From Devosia equisanguinis (GTDB lineage Bacteria > Pseudomonadota > Alphaproteobacteria > Rhizobiales > Devosiaceae): DNA of 64,000 nt. Where the stretch lies: NCBI RefSeq assembly GCF_900631955.1, contig NZ_UZWD01000015.1, positions 1 to 64,000 on the forward strand, read 5' to 3'. Below are positions 54,039 through 63,290 of this stretch, in pieces. Both the position numbers and the translations under genes were made by a program. The notes under the pieces are model-generated. The model searched no databases. It was given only the letters and a program-made list of their open reading frames with translations, and was not told the origin of the DNA. Each line of letters starts with the position of its first letter. The stretch's first letter is position 1.

Positions 54039-54743
54039 CTAACTTCCGAAATAGGCCGCGAGGATCTGCGAACGATCGAATTCATCCGCACGACCAGCCA
54101 GGCTGACCTTGCCCTCGAGGAAACAATAAATGCGGTCGGCAGCGCTCAAGGCAGCGTTGAGGTCCTGCTCGACGATGACGATGGTGGTGCCGCGCTTCTT
54201 GATCTCGGCGATGGCGGCATAGACGTCCTTGACGGCGGCGGGCGAGAGGCCAAGGCTGATCTCGTCGCACAAGAGAACGCGCGGATTGGAGATCAGCGCC
54301 CGGCCGATAGCCACCATCTGCTGCTGCCCGCCCGAAAGGGTGGGGGCCAGCTGATCGGCGCGTTCGCGCAATATGGGGAAGAGATCGCAGATGGTCTCGT
54401 AGTTCCAGCCGCGATCGCCGCTCTTGCCGTTTTCACCCATGCGCAGATTGTCGCCAACCGACATGGACGGGAAAAGCCGGCGCCCTTCGGGCACGAGGGC
54501 AATGCCGGATTTCACCATGTCGAAGGCGGGCTTGCCGCCAACCGGCTTGCCATCGAGCAGAATGCCGTCGGGCCGGCTTTTGACCAGGCCGGAAAGCGCC
54601 TTGAGGAAAGACGATTTGCCGGCGCCATTGGCACCGATAATGGCGACGGTCTCGCCTTCATTGACGTGAAAATCCACGCCGAACACGGCCTGGAAGTCGC
54701 CATAAAAGACTTCCAGGTTCTTGGTCTCGAGCAAGGCCATCAT
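54039..54743 (-). CDS. livF: LIV-type ABC transporter ATPase (LivF)
   Basis: 234-residue ATP-binding subunit. Walker A GANGAGKSS, signature LSGGQQQMVAIGRAL, Walker B LLCDEISLG and the LivF-type VPEGRRLFPSMSVGDNL segment. Its first codons overlap the end of the LivG-type gene. Note a MetMet start; either may be used. Confidence 0.92.
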   Translation of the reverse strand: MMALLETKNLEVFYGDFQAVFGVDFHVNEGETVAIIGANGAGKSSFLKALSGLVKSRPDGILLDGKPVGGKPAFDMVKSGIALVPEGRRLFPSMSVGDNLRMGENGKSGDRGWNYETICDLFPILRERADQLAPTLSGGQQQMVAIGRALISNPRVLLCDEISLGLSPAAVKDVYAAIAEIKKRGTTIVIVEQDLNAALSAADRIYCFLEGKVSLAGRADEFDRSQILAAYFGS

Positions 54744-55468
54744 GCTGCGACCTCGTCATCGATGCCGAGATAGGACCGGCGGACCTGAGGATCGGCCATG
54801 ACGGCGTGGGGCTCGCCGTCGGCGATCTTGCGGCCGAATTCCAGGACCATGAGACGGGAGACCACCGACATGAGCGCGTGCACGACGTGCTCGATCCAGA
54901 CGATGGTGACGCCCTGCTGGTTGACCTGCTTGATGAACTCGACGAGTTCGTGGCACTCGGCCTCGGTGAGGCCGCCGGCGATTTCGTCGAGCAGCACGAT
55001 ATTGGGCTCGGTGGCCAAAGCGCGCGCCATTTCCAGACGCTTGCGGTTGAGTAGCGTGAGCTTGCCAGCCAGGGTATTGGCGTGCGGCGCAAGGCCCGTG
55101 CGCTCCAGAATGGAGCCGCAGAGTTCGTTGGCGCCGCGGTGGCCATGCTCGCGGCCATATTCGGCGGCGACCAGAAGGTTCTCGAAGACGGTCAGGCTCT
55201 CAAAAGGTCGCGGGATCTGGAAAGACCGCCCAATGCCCGCCACGCAGCGATTGCGCAGCGACACATTGGTGACGTCCTTTCCAGCCAGGGTCACCGTACC
55301 GGCATCGGGGGTGATGACGCCGGTAATGAGGTTGAACAGGCTCGACTTGCCGGCGCCATTGGCGCCGATTATGCCGAGGGCTTCTCCGTGGGCCACTTCG
55401 AGGTCGATATTATCGGCCACGACAACAGCGCCAAAGCGCTTGGATACGCCGGCAAGTCTCAGGATCAT
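54740..55468 (-). CDS. livG: LIV-type ABC transporter ATPase (LivG)
   Basis: 242-residue ATPase: Walker A GANGAGKSS, GIGRSFQIPRPFESLTVFEN (LivG signature), LTLLNRKRLEMARALA in place of the standard LSGGQ-type stretch, and Walker B IVLLDEIAGGL. Works with LivF to power import. Located four bases after the binding-protein gene. Confidence 0.92.
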   Translation of the reverse strand: MILRLAGVSKRFGAVVVADNIDLEVAHGEALGIIGANGAGKSSLFNLITGVITPDAGTVTLAGKDVTNVSLRNRCVAGIGRSFQIPRPFESLTVFENLLVAAEYGREHGHRGANELCGSILERTGLAPHANTLAGKLTLLNRKRLEMARALATEPNIVLLDEIAGGLTEAECHELVEFIKQVNQQGVTIVWIEHVVHALMSVVSRLMVLEFGRKIADGEPHAVMADPQVRRSYLGIDDEVAA

Positions 55469-55472
55469 TTGA

Positions 55473-56783
55473 CTACTCGATAGCTTCCATCTTGCCGCCC
55501 AGCGGAATTTCCGGATGGGCAGCGTTTTCGACGATCACCAGCTCGAAGCTGCCATCGTCCTGAATGCGCCACTGGCCACCGACCAGCGGGGTCTTGGAGA
55601 CGTTGGCGGCAACCACGGGCGGCAGGCCTTCCTGGCCGAACTGGACATGGCCAACGATGGTGTCGAGGTTGATCGCCGCAATGGATTCAGCCAGCGAATC
55701 CGGATCGAAGGGATCGTCGGCGCGCTTGATGGAGTCGATCGCAACCTCGAACAGGCCATGGGCAAAGCCGATCGGCTGGGTCCAGGGACGACCGGTGGCG
55801 GCGGTGAAGCCTTCAGCCAATTCGCCCGCACTCTGGCCAGTCAGCGAGGACTTGAAGGGGTGCGAGGCCGACCACCACACTTCGCTCGACAGGTTGTTGC
55901 CGATGGGGCCAAGGGCTTCCACGGCGATCGGGAACAGGATGGCCTTGGCGACCGACACCACCTTGGGCTTGAAACCCTGCTGGTTGGCCTGGGTCCAGAA
56001 GGTGGTCAGATCGGGCGGGATGACCACGCCGGTGACGATCTCGGCATTGGCAGCCTTGAACGCATTGATCTGGGCGGTGAAGTCGTCCGACAGGTTCTGG
56101 AAGCGACCCGGATCGGTGACGGTGTAACCACCGGCGGCCAGAGCCGGGGGAAGACCGACATCGGGATTGCCCCAGGCATTGCCGTCGGCGTCGTTGGGGA
56201 ACAGGCCACCGACCTGCTTGTTGGTCTCGAGCTGGTTCCACATGCCCTGATAGGTGGCAATGACGTCTTCGAGGCCCCAGAAGAAATGGTAGGTGTAGTC
56301 AAAGGATTCCCATGTGGACGGATCGCCCGGATTGGCCTGGCGCTCGATGAACCACGGCTGCCACGGCGCGGCGGTGGAAATGCAGGGGATGCCTTCGATT
56401 TCGCACTGGGCCGAAACCGGATTGGTGGTTTCGGGCGTGGAGGCCACCACGATCAGCTGCACTTCGTCGTCGACGATCAGCTGGCGGGCCACTTCGGCGG
56501 CGCGATTGGGATTGGACTGGCTGTCGCGAACGATGATCTCGACATTGACCGGGCCATTGGCGGTCTCGATGCTGCCACCAAGAATGTCATAGACCTGCTT
56601 GATGACGAAATCGTCGGCTTCGGCAAAGGCGGCGAGCGGGCCGGTCTGGGGCGTCACATAACCGATCTTGATGGTTTCGCCTTGCGCCATGACGGCCGGA
56701 GACATGGCGAGTACGGCCAGCGCCGAGGTCGCCCCCAAGAAGATGCGCCGGCTGACCGGCATAAACTTGGTGGATTTGGACAT
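55473..56783 (-). CDS. LIV-type ABC transporter binding protein
   Basis: 436-residue periplasmic protein of the LivK/Leu-binding family, with a Tat-type twin-arginine signal (SRRIFLGATSALAVLAM) and mature start near AQGETIKIGYVTPQTG. First gene of a five-gene transporter operon that ends in hydroxyquinol dioxygenase. Aromatic acids rather than amino acids are the probable ligands, by context: related binding proteins take up benzoates. Confidence 0.9.
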   Translation of the reverse strand: MSKSTKFMPVSRRIFLGATSALAVLAMSPAVMAQGETIKIGYVTPQTGPLAAFAEADDFVIKQVYDILGGSIETANGPVNVEIIVRDSQSNPNRAAEVARQLIVDDEVQLIVVASTPETTNPVSAQCEIEGIPCISTAAPWQPWFIERQANPGDPSTWESFDYTYHFFWGLEDVIATYQGMWNQLETNKQVGGLFPNDADGNAWGNPDVGLPPALAAGGYTVTDPGRFQNLSDDFTAQINAFKAANAEIVTGVVIPPDLTTFWTQANQQGFKPKVVSVAKAILFPIAVEALGPIGNNLSSEVWWSASHPFKSSLTGQSAGELAEGFTAATGRPWTQPIGFAHGLFEVAIDSIKRADDPFDPDSLAESIAAINLDTIVGHVQFGQEGLPPVVAANVSKTPLVGGQWRIQDDGSFELVIVENAAHPEIPLGGKMEAIE

Positions 56784-56921
56784 TACTTCTCCCTCCGATG
56801 AACCTTGCGATGGCCTGCCCCGTAAAGGGACAGGCCGGGTTATTTTTATTCGCGAAAGTCAGACTAGGGATGCGGAAGCGGTTATTCCTGCAAGCGGCAG
56901 CGCCGATCTTGCACGAAACGA

Positions 56922-57830
56922 TCAGTTCCGCTTCGAGCGCCGGTAGGCTGCAGGCGTGGTTCCGCAGTGACGGCGGAACAGACGGGTCAGATGCTCCTGA
57001 TGGGCGAAGCCGCATTCATAAGCGATCTCGGCAATCGACATGCTGGTCTTTTCCAGCAGGCGGCGGGCCTTGTCGACGCGCAGATTGATGAGATAGCGAT
57101 GCGGCGGCATGCCCAGTTCGGTGCGGAAGATGCGCGCGATATGGCTGGGGCTGCGATTGGTCGCCTGGGCGATATCGGCAAGGTTGATGGCCTCGTCGAT
57201 ATTGGCGGTCATGTAGTCCACCGCGTCCGAGAGCGTCGGCGACAGGCTTGCGGCTCCCGACACCCGGCCGCCGCCCTTGAGCTTGGCCTTGGAATAGCCG
57301 CGGATCAGTTGGGCCGCGATGGTGCGCGATAGGTAGTCGGTGAACATGGAGGAGCCGATGCTCTCATCTTCCACCGCATAGGCGGAAGCATCGATCAGGG
57401 CATGCAGGGCCTTGTCGGTCTCCACGATGCTGCTGGGGATTTCGAGCTTGGCGGGGTCGCCATCGACCATTTCGAGGGCGACTTCCTCGATGATGGCGCG
57501 GCGCACATAGACATGCACCGTTTCGATGGAGCCGGTGAGGTTGATGCCGAAATCGACACCCGGCGAGATGATGTGGATGCCACCGGCAGGCACCACACGC
57601 TTGCCGATGCGGCGGTCGCATAGGCTTTCCACCTGCACGGGGCCGTCGCGATGCAGGACCAGAAGATGGTCCCGCGAGGATTGGAACACACCCTGGAAGG
57701 GGGTCTCCCGTTGCACGGACGCGAACATGGATGTCCAGTCGCGTCCGTCACTATTGGCTTTGATCCTGGCGCTTGGTTGCGCCAGCATGCCATGCGTTTC
57801 GTCTATGCCGAAGGGGCGTCGAGCATACAT
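56922..57830 (-). CDS. AraC-family regulator
   Basis: 302 residues. N-terminal AraC-binding-like sensor domain (about 1-180) and two C-terminal helix-turn-helices (INLADIAQATNRSPSHIARIF and SIAEIAYECGFAHQEHLTRLFRRHCGTTPAAYR). Start MYARRPFGID follows an AAGGAG-like AGAAG site. Located between the transporter operon and the thiolase gene, all on the minus strand, so it may sense an aromatic compound. Not linked by overlap to either neighbour. Confidence 0.88.
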   Translation of the reverse strand: MYARRPFGIDETHGMLAQPSARIKANSDGRDWTSMFASVQRETPFQGVFQSSRDHLLVLHRDGPVQVESLCDRRIGKRVVPAGGIHIISPGVDFGINLTGSIETVHVYVRRAIIEEVALEMVDGDPAKLEIPSSIVETDKALHALIDASAYAVEDESIGSSMFTDYLSRTIAAQLIRGYSKAKLKGGGRVSGAASLSPTLSDAVDYMTANIDEAINLADIAQATNRSPSHIARIFRTELGMPPHRYLINLRVDKARRLLEKTSMSIAEIAYECGFAHQEHLTRLFRRHCGTTPAAYRRSKRN

Positions 57831-57937
57831 TTCTTCTCTCCCACTTGCGCTTTCCGGCTCTTTATCGGCCGCTTGAAAGCGCGTGCCTCGGTGATCGAGG
57901 ACTTTGTTGTGGCGGTTATCCCCGCCGATGAACTCTC

Positions 57938-59140
57938 CTAAACTCGCTCCAGACCGACAGCGATGCCCTGGCCGACACCGATGCACATGGTGGCCAAGCC
58001 ATAGCGCTCGCCCGTGATCGACAGTTCCAGCGCCGCTGTCCCGGTAATGCGCGCGCCGCTCATGCCAAGCGGATGGCCGAGGGCAATGGCGCCGCCATTG
58101 CGGTTGACCTGCGGCGCATCCTCGGCCAGCCCGAGATCGCGCAATACCGCAATGCCCTGGCTCGCAAAGGCCTCGTTGAGTTCGATGACACCGAACGCAC
58201 TGGGGGTGAGGCCGAGACGGGCGCAGAGTTTCTTGGTGGCGGGGGCCGGCCCCATGCCCATGATGCGGGGCGGGACACCGGCGGTGGCGCCGCCGAGAAT
58301 GCGGGCGATTGGGGTCAGCCCGTATTTTCTGGCAGCGGCTTCCGACGCGATGATCAGCGCGGCGGCGCCGTCATTGACGCCGGAAGCATTGCCGGCTGTG
58401 ACCGTTCCATTGGGGAAGAGCGGGCGCAGCTTGGCAAGGGTTTCAACCGTGGTGCCGGCGCGCGGATGCTCGTCCTTGTCGACGATAACGGCATCGCCCT
58501 TTTTCTGGGGGATGGTGACCGGCACGATTTCGCGGGCCAGGCGACCGCTGGCCTGGGCGGCGACGGCCTTGTCCTGGCTGCGCACGGCGAATTCGTCCTG
58601 GGCCTGGCGCGAAACGCCGAACTCCTGGGCGACGTTCTCGCCGGTCTCGGGCATGGAATCGACGCCGTATTGCGCCTTCATCTGCGGATTGACGAAGCGC
58701 CAGCCAATGGTGGTGTCGTAAATCTCGGCATTGCGCGAAAAGGCGCTGTCGGCCTTGGGCAGGACGAAGGGCGCCCGCGACATGGATTCAGTGCCGCCGG
58801 CAATCATCAGCTCGGCCTCGCCGGCCTTGATGGCGCGCGCGGCAGCGATGACCGCATCCATGCCGGAGCCGCAGAGACGATTGATGGTGGTACCGGTGAC
58901 GCCCACCGGCAGGCCGGCCAGCAACAGGCTCATGCGGGCGACATTGCGATTGTCCTCGCCGGCCTGATTGGCATTGCCGAAGATGACGTCGTCGACGGCA
59001 TCCCAGTCCACACCGGCGGCTTCGGCCATCAGGGCCTTGAGCGGAATGGCGCCGAGATCGTCGGGGCGGACAGCCGAGAGGCTGCCGCCGAACCGGCCGA
59101 TGGGTGTCCGCTTATAGGCGCAGATAAAGGCTTCAGCCAT
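57938..59140 (-). CDS. pcaF: 3-oxoadipyl-CoA thiolase (PcaF)
   Basis: 400 residues. Active-site Cys90 (NRLCGSGMDAV), the GGAIALGHPLGMSGARI histidine and the CIGVGQG cysteine near the C-terminus, giving a complete thiolase triad. The opening AFICAYKRTPIGRFGGSLS and the FGNANQAGEDNRNVARM segment are typical of PcaF. Cleaves 3-oxoadipyl-CoA to succinyl-CoA plus acetyl-CoA. One base separates it from the CoA-transferase B gene. Confidence 0.95.
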   Translation of the reverse strand: MAEAFICAYKRTPIGRFGGSLSAVRPDDLGAIPLKALMAEAAGVDWDAVDDVIFGNANQAGEDNRNVARMSLLLAGLPVGVTGTTINRLCGSGMDAVIAAARAIKAGEAELMIAGGTESMSRAPFVLPKADSAFSRNAEIYDTTIGWRFVNPQMKAQYGVDSMPETGENVAQEFGVSRQAQDEFAVRSQDKAVAAQASGRLAREIVPVTIPQKKGDAVIVDKDEHPRAGTTVETLAKLRPLFPNGTVTAGNASGVNDGAAALIIASEAAARKYGLTPIARILGGATAGVPPRIMGMGPAPATKKLCARLGLTPSAFGVIELNEAFASQGIAVLRDLGLAEDAPQVNRNGGAIALGHPLGMSGARITGTAALELSITGERYGLATMCIGVGQGIAVGLERV

Positions 59141-59923
59141 TTATGCGGCCCTCTTGGTGCCATTGTGGGCGGCAGTGGTGCGCGCCTGCAGATCGCGCAG
59201 CGTACCAAGCTCTTCGGCGGTCGGCACGGGGGTTTCTTCGAGATCGTCGGCGAAGCGCACTTTCCAGCCGCAGGTTTCCTGCACCATGTCGCGGGTGACG
59301 CCGCGATGCAGCGAGCGCACGACGAATTCCTTGGTCTCGTGGTCGGGGCGCCAGATGGCCAGATCGGTGATCAGCAGCGTCGGCCCCTTGGTCTTGAGAC
59401 CCAGGCGCTGGCGGTGGTCACCGCCTTCGCCATGGCCGAACGAGGTATAGAAATCGATCTTGTCGACCATCGAGCGGGTCGCCTGCTTGAGGGTGATGTA
59501 GATCTCGCCGCAGGAGGTGGCGATCTCCGGCGCACCGCCGCCGCCAGGCAGACGCACCTTGGGCTGGTTGTAATCGCCGATGACGGTGGTGTTGATATTG
59601 CCGAAACGGTCGAGCTGCGCCGCGCCGAGGAAGCCGATGGAAATGCGGCCACCCATCAGCCAGTAGCGGAACATCTCGGGCACGGCGACGGTGCAGAGCG
59701 CGGTCTCGCACAATTCGCCATCGCCGATGGAGAGCGGCAGGACATCGGGCGCGGTGCCGATAGTGCCGCTTTCATAGATGAGGGTGATGTCGGGCGCGTG
59801 GGTGAGACGGGCGACATTGCAGGCAGCAGAGGGCGCACCGATGCCGACAAAGCAGACATCGTCATTGCTCAGCTGGCGCGCTGCCGCAATGGTCATCATC
59901 TCGTTGGGCGTGAAGTCGGTCAT
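59141..59923 (-). CDS. pcaJ: 3-oxoadipate CoA-transferase subunit B (CatJ/PcaJ type)
   Basis: 260 residues, the longer CatJ-like form of the two PcaJ types. Contains CFVGIGAPSAACNVARL and GELCETALCTVAVPEMFRY (family I CoA-transferase core with catalytic region), and LPGGGGAPEIATSC. Acts with subunit A to move CoA from succinyl-CoA to 3-oxoadipate. Start overlaps the subunit A stop (ATGA). Confidence 0.9.
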   Translation of the reverse strand: MTDFTPNEMMTIAAARQLSNDDVCFVGIGAPSAACNVARLTHAPDITLIYESGTIGTAPDVLPLSIGDGELCETALCTVAVPEMFRYWLMGGRISIGFLGAAQLDRFGNINTTVIGDYNQPKVRLPGGGGAPEIATSCGEIYITLKQATRSMVDKIDFYTSFGHGEGGDHRQRLGLKTKGPTLLITDLAIWRPDHETKEFVVRSLHRGVTRDMVQETCGWKVRFADDLEETPVPTAEELGTLRDLQARTTAAHNGTKRAA

Positions 59924-60771
59924 ACGCGCAAATCCCTTACTCGGTCGGCAAATGCCTCGGGGGTGGCCTCGAGCACGTTCTGCTTGATCCAGCCGGCGAA
60001 CAGCTCACGATCGGAGGAAATCTTGTCCCATTCGAGATAGGTGGCGTTGTCGCGCTGGTAATAGCCATGGGTATAGGAGGGATGCGCCCCACCCGGCACC
60101 ACGGCGATGGCATCGACCGTCCAATGCGGCAGGATGCAGAGATTGGGATGCAGGCCCTTGAAGCTGGGCACCACTTCCTCGACCGTGACCACGACGCGCT
60201 TGGCGGCGAGGGCGGCTTCCTTCTGCACGCCGATAATGCCTTCGATCAGGATATCGCCCTTCTCGCTGGCCTTCTGGGCATGGATGAAGGTGACATCGGG
60301 ATGATGGGCCGGCACCGCTGCCAGCTGCTCGCCGGTAAAGGGGCAGGTCATCATCTTGATGTTGGGATTGACCTTGGGCAGATCGGCACCCTTGTATCCA
60401 CGGAACAGGGCCAGCGGCAGGCCGGAGGCGCCGGCCTCATAGGCCTGGGCCATGGCCGAATGGGAATGCTCCACCGTCTCGATGCCGCGCGGAAAGGCGT
60501 TCTCGATGGCATCGCGCATGCGACGCAACAGCCCCACACCGGGATTGCCGGCATAGGAGAAGATCACCTTCTTGGCCATACCCATGCCGATCATCTGGTC
60601 ATAGATGATGTCGGGGGTCATGCGGATCAGGGTGAGATCCTTGAAGCCTTGGCGGATCGCCTCATGGGCCGCCGCATGGGGGATGAGATGGGTGAAGCCT
60701 TCAAAGGCCACCGCATCGCCATTGTTCAGATTTTCTCCCACCGCCTGGCTGAGCGGCACAAATTTGCTCAT
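59920..60771 (-). CDS. pcaI: 3-oxoadipate CoA-transferase subunit A (CatI/PcaI type)
   Basis: 283 residues from MSKFVPLSQAVG; the frame extends much further upstream, but that part overlaps the divergent PcaQ gene antisense and is not coding. Contains VAFEGFTHLIPHAAAHEAIRQ, IFSYAGNPGVGLLRRM and PFTGEQLAAVPAH. First gene of the pcaIJF operon. The length of 283 rather than about 230 fits the CatI lineage. Confidence 0.9.
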   Translation of the reverse strand: MSKFVPLSQAVGENLNNGDAVAFEGFTHLIPHAAAHEAIRQGFKDLTLIRMTPDIIYDQMIGMGMAKKVIFSYAGNPGVGLLRRMRDAIENAFPRGIETVEHSHSAMAQAYEAGASGLPLALFRGYKGADLPKVNPNIKMMTCPFTGEQLAAVPAHHPDVTFIHAQKASEKGDILIEGIIGVQKEAALAAKRVVVTVEEVVPSFKGLHPNLCILPHWTVDAIAVVPGGAHPSYTHGYYQRDNATYLEWDKISSDRELFAGWIKQNVLEATPEAFADRVRDLRV

Positions 60772-60808
60772 CGTCTTGTTTCTTTTGCCATAACTAATAG
60801 CTGTATAT

Positions 60809-60827
60809 TGCCCATTGAAACTGGGCA
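60809..60827. promoter_or_regulatory. Candidate PcaQ-binding dyad
   Basis: TGCCCA-N7-TGGGCA, a perfect inverted repeat between divergent pcaQ and pcaI, within the 97-base gap. A T-N11-A match lies inside it. This spacing and location fit a LysR activator site for pcaIJF, though the sequence does not match a known PcaQ box closely. Confidence 0.55.
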
Positions 60828-60868
60828 GTAAAATGATAATTTTGCCCTGATATATAACTCTGGATGAT

Positions 60869-61807
60869 ATGATGGCGACCAGCCTCCTCGACCCGCGTAT
60901 CAAGTTGCGGCACATCAGCTGCTTTTTGGAAGTCAACCGGCAGCGCGGCGTGGTGCCGGCGAGCCAGGCGCTGGGGCTCAGCCAGCCGGCGGTGTCCAAA
61001 TCCATCGCCGAGCTCGAGGACCTGCTGCAGACCGCCCTGTTCGACCGCTCCGGGCGAAAGCTGGTGCTGACCCGGCAGGGCGAGATTTTCGCCCGCCATG
61101 CCATGGCGGCGGCTGCGGCGATCCGCGAGGGGATCGAGAGCATGGACCTCAACCGGTCCAGCCACACCGTGGTGCGTCTGGGCGCGTTGCCGACCGTGGA
61201 AGTGGAGGTGGTGCCGCGCGCCGTGGAGCGCTTCATGCACACCCCCTTTGCCTGCCGGGTGCATGTGGAAAGCGGCCCCAGCGGCCACATGCTGGCCATG
61301 CTGCGCGATGGCAATCTCGACTTCATCGTCGGGCGCCTGGCCAGTCCCGAGGTGATGAACGGATTGATCTTCGAGCATCTTTATTCCGAACAACTCACCT
61401 TTGCGGTGCGCCCGAGCCATCCTTTGGCAAGCAAGCCGACGCTGAGCTATCGCGAGCTTGAGCCTTATCCGATGCTGTTGCCACCGGCCAATGCCATCAT
61501 CCGGCCGATCGTGGATTCGCTGTTCATCGCTGGAGGCGCCGGCCGGTTCCGCTATGAGATCGAGACGGTGTCAAACGGCTTTGCCCGCGCCTATGCGCTT
61601 GAGAACGACGCCATCTGGACGATTTCGCGCAGCGTCGTCGCCCATGACCTGGAGATCGGGCAATTGGTGGCGCTGGCGCTCGACACCAGCGCCAGTCATG
61701 GGCCGGTGGGCATCACCATGCGCAGCAATGAACAGTTGAGCGTGGTCACCAGCGCTTTGCTCGACGCCGTGCGCGAAGCGGCGGCGGAGGTGGCAGCGCG
61801 GGGCTGA
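60869..61807 (+). CDS. pcaQ: PcaQ-type LysR regulator of the pca genes
   Basis: 312 residues. N-terminal LRHISCFLEVNRQRGVVPAS followed by LGLSQPAVSKSIAELEDLLQ is diagnostic of PcaQ, the LysR regulator of protocatechuate/3-oxoadipate genes. The downstream effector domain reads GALPTVEVEVVPRAVERF. Divergent from pcaIJF, and expected to activate it with 3-carboxymuconate or 3-oxoadipate-type ligands, so hydroxyquinol-derived intermediates may be ligands here. Confidence 0.93.
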   Translation: MMATSLLDPRIKLRHISCFLEVNRQRGVVPASQALGLSQPAVSKSIAELEDLLQTALFDRSGRKLVLTRQGEIFARHAMAAAAAIREGIESMDLNRSSHTVVRLGALPTVEVEVVPRAVERFMHTPFACRVHVESGPSGHMLAMLRDGNLDFIVGRLASPEVMNGLIFEHLYSEQLTFAVRPSHPLASKPTLSYRELEPYPMLLPPANAIIRPIVDSLFIAGGAGRFRYEIETVSNGFARAYALENDAIWTISRSVVAHDLEIGQLVALALDTSASHGPVGITMRSNEQLSVVTSALLDAVREAAAEVAARG

Positions 61808-61826
61808 CGCGCAGGGGCACGGAAGA

Positions 61827-61882
61827 GCCCCCCTCTCCGGCCTTCGCTGCGCTGCGGCCATCTCTCCCCGAGAGGGAGAGGA
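61827..61882. repeat. Palindromic CCTCTCC/GGAGAGG intergenic element
   Basis: Sequence of the common alphaproteobacterial form in which CCCCTCTCC, an internal GGCC...GGCC arm and GAGAGGGAGAGG form a long imperfect hairpin, between the convergent pcaQ and AAA+ ATPase genes. It could terminate both transcripts. Confidence 0.5.
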
Positions 61883-61896
61883 AAGAGGGAAGAGAG

Positions 61897-62883
61897 CTAG
61901 ACGCGTTTCCAGTCTTCAGGGGCGGTGTTGGCGGGTTCGCGGCCGAAGACGCGTTGGTAATATTCGCCGTAGAGCGGGCGCTCGGCCTCGTCGCAGCGGT
62001 TGAGGAAGGCGGTGTTGAAGGCGAAGTCGAGATCGCCGAAGACGCGATAATTCTGTGCCCAGGAAATGACGGTGCGCGGCGACATCACCACCGAAACATC
62101 GCCAGCGGCGAAGCCGGCGCGGGTCAGGTTGGCCATGCGCACCATCTGCAACAGCATCTCGCCGCGTTCAGCCTCGCCCATGAACGGCACCTTGCTCAGC
62201 ACCACCTCGACCTCGGCGCCCTCATCGAGATAATCGAGGCGTGCGATGATGTTCCAGCGGTCGAGCTGGGCCTGATTGAGCTGCTGGGTGCCGTGATAGA
62301 GCCCGGTGACGTCGCCCAGGCCCACCGTATTGGCAGTGGCGAACAGGCGGAAGAACGGATTGGGCGGAATGACCTTGTTCTGATCGAGAATGGTCAGCTT
62401 GCCCTCGGCCTCGAGCACACGCTGGATGACGAACATCACATCGGGCCGGCCGGCATCATATTCATCGAGCACCAGCGCCACCGGGCGCTGATAGCACCAG
62501 GGCAAGAGGCCCTCGCGATATTCGGTGACCTGCTTGCCGTCGCGCAACACGATGGCGTCCTTGCCGATGAGATCGATGCGGCTGACATGGCTGTCGAGGT
62601 TGAGGCGCAGGCAGGGCCAGTTGAGGCGGGCGGCCACCTGCTCGATATGGCTGGACTTGCCGGTGCCGTGGCGGCCCTGCAGCAGCACGCGCAGATTGCC
62701 GTTGAAGCCGGCAAGGATGGCCATGGTGGTGGCCGGATCGAAGCGATAGCTGGGATCGAGCGCCGGAACATGTTCGTCGCGGGTGGAAAAGGCCGGGACC
62801 GTGCCCTCGACATCGAGGCCGAAGGTGTCGCGAATGGAGAGCTCGATATCCGGACGGGCGCCGGGCGACAATTCCTGGATCAC
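61897..62883 (-). CDS. CobS-like AAA+ ATPase (MoxR/CobS family)
   Basis: 328 residues, closely like CobS, the ATPase subunit of aerobic cobaltochelatase. Walker A GRHGTGKSS, then HIEQVAARLNWPCLRLNLDSHVSRIDLIGKDAIV, Walker B LVLDEYDAGRPD and sensor 1 FATANTVGLGDVTGLYHGTQ. No CobN, CobT or other cobalamin gene is in the window, and the gene overlaps a Rieske-type gene (ATGA) in a hydroxyquinol catabolic cluster. So it may be a paralogue that remodels or loads metal into another enzyme, such as an oxygenase. A true CobS in a novel place remains possible. Confidence 0.8.
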   Translation of the reverse strand: MIQELSPGARPDIELSIRDTFGLDVEGTVPAFSTRDEHVPALDPSYRFDPATTMAILAGFNGNLRVLLQGRHGTGKSSHIEQVAARLNWPCLRLNLDSHVSRIDLIGKDAIVLRDGKQVTEYREGLLPWCYQRPVALVLDEYDAGRPDVMFVIQRVLEAEGKLTILDQNKVIPPNPFFRLFATANTVGLGDVTGLYHGTQQLNQAQLDRWNIIARLDYLDEGAEVEVVLSKVPFMGEAERGEMLLQMVRMANLTRAGFAAGDVSVVMSPRTVISWAQNYRVFGDLDFAFNTAFLNRCDEAERPLYGEYYQRVFGREPANTAPEDWKRV

Positions 62884-63290
62884 GCTTGGTCTCCGGGGCG
62901 GGAAATCACGATATTGCCGTCCTCGACATGCACCGGAACGGGGTCGAGCCAGCAGTTCTGCGCCGCGCCGGCCACGCCAAAACCGTCTTCGATGCGGAAT
63001 TCGGCGAAATGCATGGTGCAGCGGATGCGGCTGCCATCCTCGTTGAGGAAATGGCCGGCGCGATGGTTGAGGGGCGAGGAATAATGCGGGCAGATATTGA
63101 GATAGCCGAACACCTGCGCGCCACGGCGTACCACGAACATGGAAAACACCGTGGTGCCGCGGCCGAAGACAAATTCCTTCGCGGCGCCATCGGCCAGCTC
63201 TTCGAGCGGGGCCAGCACCGTGCCGGGCATGGGCGCGCGCGGGCGAGTACGCCAGAGGATGGGATCGGGCTGGGAAAGTGCGTCAGCCAT
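62880..63290 (-). CDS. Rieske-type 2Fe-2S ferredoxin-like protein
   Basis: 136 residues from MADALSQPDP. The Rieske ligands are Cys67-x-His69 (ICPHYS) and Cys91-x2-His94 (RCTMH), so the cluster site is complete. Lacks a catalytic iron domain, hence an electron carrier or stand-alone Rieske. Start lies 8 bases inside the end of the YciI-like gene and its stop overlaps the CobS-like start. Probably serves an oxygenase, not visible here. Confidence 0.85.
   Translation of the reverse strand: MADALSQPDPILWRTRPRAPMPGTVLAPLEELADGAAKEFVFGRGTTVFSMFVVRRGAQVFGYLNICPHYSSPLNHRAGHFLNEDGSRIRCTMHFAEFRIEDGFGVAGAAQNCWLDPVPVHVEDGNIVISRPGDQA

Noticed and set aside
60772-61326. N-terminal extension of the CoA-transferase A frame to 61326
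   Set aside because: It would run antisense through the pcaQ gene and contains low-complexity Ser/Arg-rich sequence. The start at 60771 fits the family.
61897-62883. Plain cobaltochelatase CobS as part of a cobalamin operon
   Set aside because: No cobalamin genes lie around it, and it overlaps a Rieske-type gene downstream of maleylacetate reductase. Kept as CobS-like only.
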